DNA of 64,000 nt from assembly GCA_902727855.1 (NCBI GenBank), contig CACVAS010000030.1:1-64000 (forward strand), in the 5' to 3' direction. The notes under the pieces were generated by a model that had not been told where the DNA came from, ran no database searches, and saw only the letters and a list, made by a program, of their open reading frames with translations. Of the stretch, positions 59,209-64,000 are shown piece by piece. This DNA comes from an uncultured Sulfurovum sp. GTDB taxonomy: Bacteria; Campylobacterota; Campylobacteria; Campylobacterales; Sulfurovaceae. The translations under genes were made by a program, and so were the position numbers. The number at the start of each line of letters is the position of its first letter. The first letter of the stretch is position 1.

Positions 59209-59975
59209 TAGGTGAATACTTCCCAAAAGTCATGATGTTCACGGGCAAACTCTGTGAGTCTGTGGTGCAAACTATCTCGTATAGCTTCACTTTTACAAAG
59301 AAAGAAAAATACCCGTGGGCTGTAAGGTTTGTGTTTGATGGCCAAGGTATGGTGATACTGTGTATTTAGGCCTCTAAGAAGTGCATCTATTTGCTCATTA
59401 TGGCTAAAACAGCGGCTTAGGTGTTGGTAGACAATGCATATCTCTACATGGGACAATTGGTAAAAGTGCGCTACTTCATCACTGAAGATGTACTTGTGTG
59501 GGGTATTTTTTTGTCTATGGTGTTCTGTGAGGCTTAGGTGTAAAAAGCTTCGCTCATTTCTTTGGCATTTGAGTGCCATGCCGTTGTCAGGCTCAACAGC
59601 CACAACATGACACTTGTCAGAAAATGCCAGTGCATCTTGTAGCCATGCATAACGTTTTTCGAGTGTTTTAGGAACCTCATCATAAAAATAACAGGTATTG
59701 TGAAGAAGGTTTCGTTTTTCAAATTCTGTGACATCTCTAGCGTTGGTGTTTAAAATGTCAATAAGTGCATTTTCTAATGCTACATCGCTACCTTGTACAC
59801 GTGAAAAGTAGTCTACATGTCTGCCGTCATTGTTGCTCTCACCTTCACCTTTATGCATGAACCATATTTGTGAAAGTTGCTTACCATTGAATACACTTTG
59901 CCTATGGTTAAAAAGATACCGAAAAAGCTGAAACTTTCCAAAGTCTCCTATGTCTGCGACGTATTTATTTTGCAT
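59208..59975 (-). CDS. Conserved hypothetical protein
   Basis: A 255-residue soluble protein. The opening NKYVADIGDFGKFQLFRYLF and the block VVAVEPDNGMALKC (about residue 145) belong to a widespread family of hypothetical proteins, often found near restriction systems, that I recall but cannot assign a function. A nuclease- or methyltransferase-like fold is only a guess. It ends at a strong hairpin and starts three bases downstream of the Pif1-like gene, so they share a transcript. Confidence 0.65.
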   Translation of the reverse strand: MQNKYVADIGDFGKFQLFRYLFNHRQSVFNGKQLSQIWFMHKGEGESNNDGRHVDYFSRVQGSDVALENALIDILNTNARDVTEFEKRNLLHNTCYFYDEVPKTLEKRYAWLQDALAFSDKCHVVAVEPDNGMALKCQRNERSFLHLSLTEHHRQKNTPHKYIFSDEVAHFYQLSHVEICIVYQHLSRCFSHNEQIDALLRGLNTQYHHTLAIKHKPYSPRVFFFLCKSEAIRDSLHHRLTEFAREHHDFWEVFT

Positions 59976-59978
59976 CTT

Positions 59979-61697
59979 TTAATCTAGGAACAACATACAT
60001 ATTTTAATGTCATCATAACTTACCTCTGTACCTAACGCATCATAGACAGGCTTAAGACGTAACTTTCCATCTTCCGTAAAGTTCTCTTTAACGTTCTTTG
60101 TTTTGAGCTTTAGTACTGCATCATCTACTAAAGAGAAGAGTGGTTCCTTGGGTTTATATTTATTAATATCTAATTCTTTATCTTCTTCTTTGAGCTTCGC
60201 TAGATGTTGCACAATGGTACTTTTACCAAGCCCTCTGTTGATGGCTAGTTTTACTAAAGTATCTGACTGTTCTATGAGTTTTTTGGTCTTCATGTAGGTT
60301 GGTGTCACATACGCTGAGTGTGAGGGTTTGCCCTCTTTGATGTTTTGTCTCTCTTCTTCTATCTTCACTTTATCTACTACCCCACCTAAGTAGGAGATGT
60401 GCTTTTCAAAACTGGACTCCAAACTCTCTGTAGACAAAGCTTCTAAGCTCTTGGCTGCCTTTTGTGAAGCCATTTTTATACGTTCATCTATATGCAAGAT
60501 GAGAGGGTCAACGCGTAACGCCATAGGGTTAAGTCCCATCAGACGTAACCCCTCTATGTTCTTTATACGTGAAAGTGCGACATACCCTTGCCCTGTCTCA
60601 AATGTTTTACTTAGGTCTATCTCTGCAGCGTCGAGTGTCATACCTTGAGACTTGTGTATGGTAATGGCCCATGCCAAACGTAGAGGTACCTGTGAGACTG
60701 TGGCAGTCACTTTGCCACTGTCATTTTCTAGTGACCAGTCTTCTAAGTCTAGCTTTATTTTGAGCCCTGCTGTGGTGCGTACTATGGGCATGTTGTCTAT
60801 GGGGCTGAAGCTTTCTACCTTACCCGTAGTACCGTTGACATACCCCTCTTCTGGGTTGTTTTTGATAAATATGACCACCGCACCCTTTTTAAGTACCAAC
60901 TCTTCTAAAACCAAAGAAGATTTAAATATCTTCTCAATGTTCTTTTCACTTCCCTTATGGTCACACACAAAATGTTTGGGTACACCGTCGAGTTTATTTA
61001 ACTCCTCTAGATTAATGCGGTCTACATCTACATTGTGCGTGTAAAGCTTCGTAGGTGTGGAGATGTCTAGCTCTTTTCCCATTCTACTCTCTAGCAGTCT
61101 CTCTGATGACTTAGAGATGCTTCCTGCACGTATGTCATCCAATATGCTTATAAGTTTGTCATCATCTTGTCTAAACTTTTTTTGTAAGTAGCAGGTCTGC
61201 AGATCTAACGCTTTCCATGCAGGTGATTGCCATGCAAAACGCTTCTCTTTAGGTGTTTTAGATACCGGTGGTAACTGAAAAAAGTCACCAGATATAACTA
61301 CTTGTACACCACCAAAAGGCGCATCAGTACTTTTAAACCCACGCAGTATGAGATCCATAGCAGAAAAGAGTTCTGGAGAGATCATAGAGACTTCATCGAT
61401 GATGAGTAGTTTAAGTTTAGAAAAACGTGTTTTTAAGTACTTTTTCTCTAACAAAAACTCCACATATCCTTCATCTATGCTCTCACGTATGCCAAGTGAA
61501 AAAAAAGAGTGTATGGTCTGACCACCTAAGTGTGAAGCTGCAATGCCTGTAGGTGCTACAATGGTGGGGTAAACCCTACGTTCTTTTAAGTACTGAGTAT
61601 AGAGGTTAAGTAAATAGGTCTTACCCGTACCAGCAGAACCAGTGATAAATACATTTTTGCCTGATTTTAGTATGTTGAGTGCTGTGTTTTGATTCAT
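59979..61697 (-). CDS. Pif1-like superfamily 1B helicase
   Basis: A 572-residue ATP-dependent DNA helicase. Walker A is VFITGSAGTGKTYLLNLY near the N-terminus. The Pif1-type block VAPTGIAASHLGGQTIHSFF and motif II LLIIDEVSMISPELFSA follow. QVVISGDFFQLPPV is motif III, and IHKSQGMTLDAAEIDLSKTF with GYVALSRIKN near residue 375 are motifs V-VI. The last 150 residues include a helix-turn-helix-like segment (LVKLAINRGLGKSTIVQHLA). It probably resolves structured DNA. ATG at 61697 is preferred over TTG at 61724. A -10 box sits seven bases before it. Confidence 0.88.
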   Translation of the reverse strand: MNQNTALNILKSGKNVFITGSAGTGKTYLLNLYTQYLKERRVYPTIVAPTGIAASHLGGQTIHSFFSLGIRESIDEGYVEFLLEKKYLKTRFSKLKLLIIDEVSMISPELFSAMDLILRGFKSTDAPFGGVQVVISGDFFQLPPVSKTPKEKRFAWQSPAWKALDLQTCYLQKKFRQDDDKLISILDDIRAGSISKSSERLLESRMGKELDISTPTKLYTHNVDVDRINLEELNKLDGVPKHFVCDHKGSEKNIEKIFKSSLVLEELVLKKGAVVIFIKNNPEEGYVNGTTGKVESFSPIDNMPIVRTTAGLKIKLDLEDWSLENDSGKVTATVSQVPLRLAWAITIHKSQGMTLDAAEIDLSKTFETGQGYVALSRIKNIEGLRLMGLNPMALRVDPLILHIDERIKMASQKAAKSLEALSTESLESSFEKHISYLGGVVDKVKIEEERQNIKEGKPSHSAYVTPTYMKTKKLIEQSDTLVKLAINRGLGKSTIVQHLAKLKEEDKELDINKYKPKEPLFSLVDDAVLKLKTKNVKENFTEDGKLRLKPVYDALGTEVSYDDIKICMLFLD

Positions 61698-61704
61698 GGG
61701 TGTA

Positions 61705-61710
61705 TTATAG
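61705..61710 (-). promoter_or_regulatory. -10 element implying a leaderless Pif1-like transcript
   Basis: TATAAT on the minus strand ends seven bases before the ATG at 61697, and no Shine-Dalgarno sequence lies between. Transcription would begin at or within a base or two of the start codon. Confidence 0.45.
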
Positions 61711-61821
61711 CCTGTAGGGTACAAATTATCATTGAACTATAGATAAAAAGTGTGCTAGTGCATCCTATTTTTATTTCGTTAAAGCAACTTACAAACTATA
61801 CTCCTCTTAATTTACGAAAAA

Positions 61822-62274
61822 TTAAAAGTAATGCACACCAATGTAGATATGTGCTTCATCTTCAGAGATGTAGTGCTCAAAGTCCGTCTCATACGCCCTA
61901 CGTTCATCGATGCTAGGGTCTTCAAAGTATGCCCATACTTGATTCCATGCATCTATGATGGCTTGTGGCATCTGTCCATGCGCTGGGAATCTAAGGTAAC
62001 GACCTTCTTGTAGTGTGATAGAGTCTAACCCTTCACTCTCTTGCTCACTACCTACTAAGACATCGAACATACCACTTGCATCTGACTCGTAGCCAGAGTA
62101 GAGACCGTAAAATTGTGTGCCCTCTTGTAGTTTAGGAACAACCTCTTCATAAAACTTTCCCCAAAGTGGTGCTATTTTTTGTGTGTCTACATTCATCTCG
62201 TCTGCGTTTTTTGTTCTTGTCTTAAGTCCATAAATGGTTTTAGATGTGACATCAATCTTTTTAATATTTGGCAT
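61822..62274 (-). CDS. GyrI-like / effector-binding domain protein
   Basis: A 150-residue soluble protein consisting of one GyrI-like (AraC effector-binding) domain. YGLKTRTKNADEM near the start, then IAPLWGKFYEEVVPKL, FYGLYSGYESDASGMFDVLV and the end AHIYIGVHYF are typical. Such stand-alone domains bind small amphipathic molecules, and some hydrolyse them. AGGAG precedes the ATG. It follows the AEC transporter gene on the same strand by eight bases. Confidence 0.85.
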   Translation of the reverse strand: MPNIKKIDVTSKTIYGLKTRTKNADEMNVDTQKIAPLWGKFYEEVVPKLQEGTQFYGLYSGYESDASGMFDVLVGSEQESEGLDSITLQEGRYLRFPAHGQMPQAIIDAWNQVWAYFEDPSIDERRAYETDFEHYISEDEAHIYIGVHYF

Positions 62275-62282
62275 ATAATCTC

Positions 62283-63182
62283 CTAAGTTATTATCTGATA
62301 TAAAATAAATGTACTCATAAACGAAAGTACAATACCATAACCCACAATGGCATTACTCAGTCTTGGTGCTAACCCAACAAATGACGCCATGGCAGCTGCT
62401 GTTATCATAGAAGACATCCCTGCTTCCATGATGGAGACCTGAGCACTCAAGCCCTCCCACCCAAAGAGAGTACACATTACTAGTGCAACCACTGGTGCAA
62501 AGATGAGTTTGACTAAAAGTGCAAAAGTAAAAGCTTTTACCTCTTCTTTGGGTAGTTTAAACTGCATTTGTAAACCTACAGCAACCAGGGCAAAAGGCAC
62601 GATGGTAGCAGCCAAGAAAGTAAATATGTCATTCATTACTGGCAAAAACGTCACATCTCGTAAAAACATTGCTACAACAAGTGTTACAAATGGAGGAAAA
62701 ACAACTATCTTGTAGAGTATAATTTTTAGACTGACCGCACTTTTAGCTGAGTAGTACGCTGCTATGACCGTACCATAGGTCGCTAGAGCTAAAAAAGTAC
62801 CCAGCTGATCATAGATGACAATGTAAGGAAGCGCGGCATCTCCAAAATATGCTGTAATGACAGGGATACCTAAAAAGGAACTATTGGTAAGTACAGCTAC
62901 TAGCATGAGTGAACCGGTTATCTCTTTACTAAATGCTAGGTACTTTGAAACAAAAAAGACTAAAAGAGCACTAAGTCCCATCACACTCCAAGAGACTGCC
63001 ACAGGAACCAATGCACCTGAAGTAAAATCAAGTTTTGGTATCTGCAAGAGTATCATCGCGGGTAAAGAGAGGTAGATGACAAACTTGTTTAAGTAGTGTG
63101 CCAAGTTTGCAGGTACTACAGAGAGGTTTTTGATGCTGTACCCTATGAGGACATAGACTAGTATAAGTATAAAGTTTATCAT
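62283..63182 (-). CDS. AEC family transporter
   Basis: A 299-residue protein with about ten helices, of the auxin efflux carrier family. FVIYLSLPAMILLQIPKLDF, the second-half start FLAATIVPFALVAVGLQMQF and the ending are typical. Bacterial members carry malonate or other organic acids, and the substrate here is not readable. It lies upstream of, and probably in operon with, the GyrI-like gene. The gap of 185 bases before the next gene holds A/T-rich DNA with repeated AAGTTCT but no clear element. Confidence 0.88.
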   Translation of the reverse strand: MINFILILVYVLIGYSIKNLSVVPANLAHYLNKFVIYLSLPAMILLQIPKLDFTSGALVPVAVSWSVMGLSALLVFFVSKYLAFSKEITGSLMLVAVLTNSSFLGIPVITAYFGDAALPYIVIYDQLGTFLALATYGTVIAAYYSAKSAVSLKIILYKIVVFPPFVTLVVAMFLRDVTFLPVMNDIFTFLAATIVPFALVAVGLQMQFKLPKEEVKAFTFALLVKLIFAPVVALVMCTLFGWEGLSAQVSIMEAGMSSMITAAAMASFVGLAPRLSNAIVGYGIVLSFMSTFILYQIIT

Positions 63183-63367
63183 CTACTACCTCTTCTCTTT
63201 TTAAGTTCTTAGTACTTTAAGTTCTCGTATATTTTTATGTAAGTGTACCACTACAACTTGAAGTGTATCTGTCTGATAACTAGTACTTTTTAGTCCATTG
63301 GGCTTTAGCAATGAACTTTGAAAGCAATGTAAAATACTTAAAATATAAGTCAATGTATACTGGTTTT

Positions 63368-64000
63368 TTACAAGAGCTCCTCTGTATGCTTTTTAGTATC
63401 AAATGTAGTGCCTAAGTAGTCACAAATATATTGTGCATCTGTCATGGCAATGGACAGTGAACTAGAGGCTCCTGGACTAGGTGTCATATTGAAGATGATG
63501 CCATCATTTTTTAATTTCACTTCACCCATAAGTAGTTCATGCTTACTCTTATCTACAATTTGAGGACGCATACCTCCATATTTTTTTGCAAATACAATAT
63601 CTGAAGCTTTTAGAGAAGGGATGATTTTTTGTGCATCATAAATAAACACTTCTTTACCAAGTAGAGGAATCTCTTCAACGACATTACGAACGATGTAATT
63701 TCTTATGGTTTTATCTTTGAGCAAATTCATATAGACTTTTGTAGCATCTCTATCTATATTTAACGCACTAATTAAGTCTCTTACATGTAAAGCCTGATAA
63801 CGTTCTAACTTAGGAAGCGCAAATGCTGTAGGACCAAAACGTGTGTTCCACTCTTGCGTACAGTCTGGGTCTGCATGTACAGCTGCAAAAGGGAGTTTTG
63901 GATTTTGCATTGTGTAGACTTTTGCATTAAGATACTTTTTTTTACTAAAGAAAAAACTACCCCCAATAGGCAATACAGCATACTCTTTTCCGTAACCCAT
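63368..64000 (-). CDS. mqo: Malate:quinone oxidoreductase, C-terminal part cut by the window edge
   Basis: The last 210 residues of an FAD enzyme are present; the beginning lies beyond base 64000, and the Met at 64000 is internal. KEYAVLPIGGSFFFSKKKYL, HADPDCTQEWNTRFGPTAFA and NMTPSPGASSSLSIAMTDA match malate:quinone oxidoreductase, which oxidises malate to oxaloacetate and passes electrons to menaquinone at the inner membrane. The SPGASSS block is in the FAD-binding C-terminus. A 185-base gap separates it from the AEC gene. Confidence 0.85.
   Translation of the reverse strand: MGYGKEYAVLPIGGSFFFSKKKYLNAKVYTMQNPKLPFAAVHADPDCTQEWNTRFGPTAFALPKLERYQALHVRDLISALNIDRDATKVYMNLLKDKTIRNYIVRNVVEEIPLLGKEVFIYDAQKIIPSLKASDIVFAKKYGGMRPQIVDKSKHELLMGEVKLKNDGIIFNMTPSPGASSSLSIAMTDAQYICDYLGTTFDTKKHTEELL

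Noticed and set aside
58623-61697. A prophage remnant, suggested by ORF6N
   Set aside because: No capsid, terminase, portal, tail or integrase gene is present. ORF6N and RadC are also common in defence islands.

Overview
The window looks like a chromosomal segment of a Campylobacterota (epsilonproteobacterial) bacterium, most like the free-living Sulfurovum/Sulfurimonas type. This is inferred from AT-rich, tightly packed genes, NspC-type polyamine chemistry, a fused ResB-CcsA cytochrome c maturation protein and a malate:quinone oxidoreductase end at the right edge. No rRNA, tRNA, CRISPR array or complete insertion sequence was found, and the species cannot be named from this evidence.

Layout. 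0-8.8 kb: ankyrin protein, APC permease, a Suv3-type helicase, a CAP-domain protein, an excalibur protein, an RluA pseudouridine synthase and a thioredoxin-fold protein. 9.0-14.1 kb: a type III restriction-modification pair (res, mod) followed by the decayed 3' end of a UvrD-type helicase, so a defence spot with a lost gene. 14.1-18.1 kb: metallophosphoesterase, thioredoxin-reductase-like flavoprotein, argC, greA. 18.2-24.5 kb: one long overlapping operon, surE, a ThiF/TcdA-type enzyme, two DUF4178 zinc-ribbon proteins, an unlisted 52-residue secreted or membrane peptide, a DUF350 membrane protein, a membrane-anchored spermidine-synthase-like protein and an NspC-like decarboxylase. This is the best candidate for a poorly described system: an apparent membrane-associated polyamine module.

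24.5-35.9 kb: mscL with an added zinc ribbon, ccsBA, a formylglycine-generating-enzyme-like/DUF6166 pair, polA, a PIN-domain toxin-antitoxin pair and a fused TRAP permease. 35.9-38.1 kb: an AIPR family defence protein and, upstream on the same strand, a 20-codon hydrophobic ORF with its own promoter, a structured leader carrying two identical 16-nt motifs and a hairpin terminator. That arrangement resembles a type I toxin locus. 38.1-50.1 kb: mainly housekeeping genes (CYTH-CHAD protein, esterase, TRIC-type channel, amidase, AtpZ-like protein, hemL, a TonB-like protein with an apparent non-AUG start, DUF1801, DUF1835, uracil-DNA-glycosylase-like protein, delta-class carbonic anhydrase, DUF3147 protein, MFS transporter).

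50.1-61.7 kb: a type I restriction-modification island (hsdM, hsdS, relB/relE-like pair, hsdR, DUF6880 protein), with GIY-YIG, RadC, ORF6N and Pif1-like helicase genes upstream. Copies of a short inverted repeat built on TTCGACAAGCTCAG lie between these genes and inside hsdR, hsdM and radC without breaking the reading frames. I saw this repeat nowhere else in the window. 61.8-64 kb: GyrI-like protein, AEC transporter and the C-terminal part of malate:quinone oxidoreductase.
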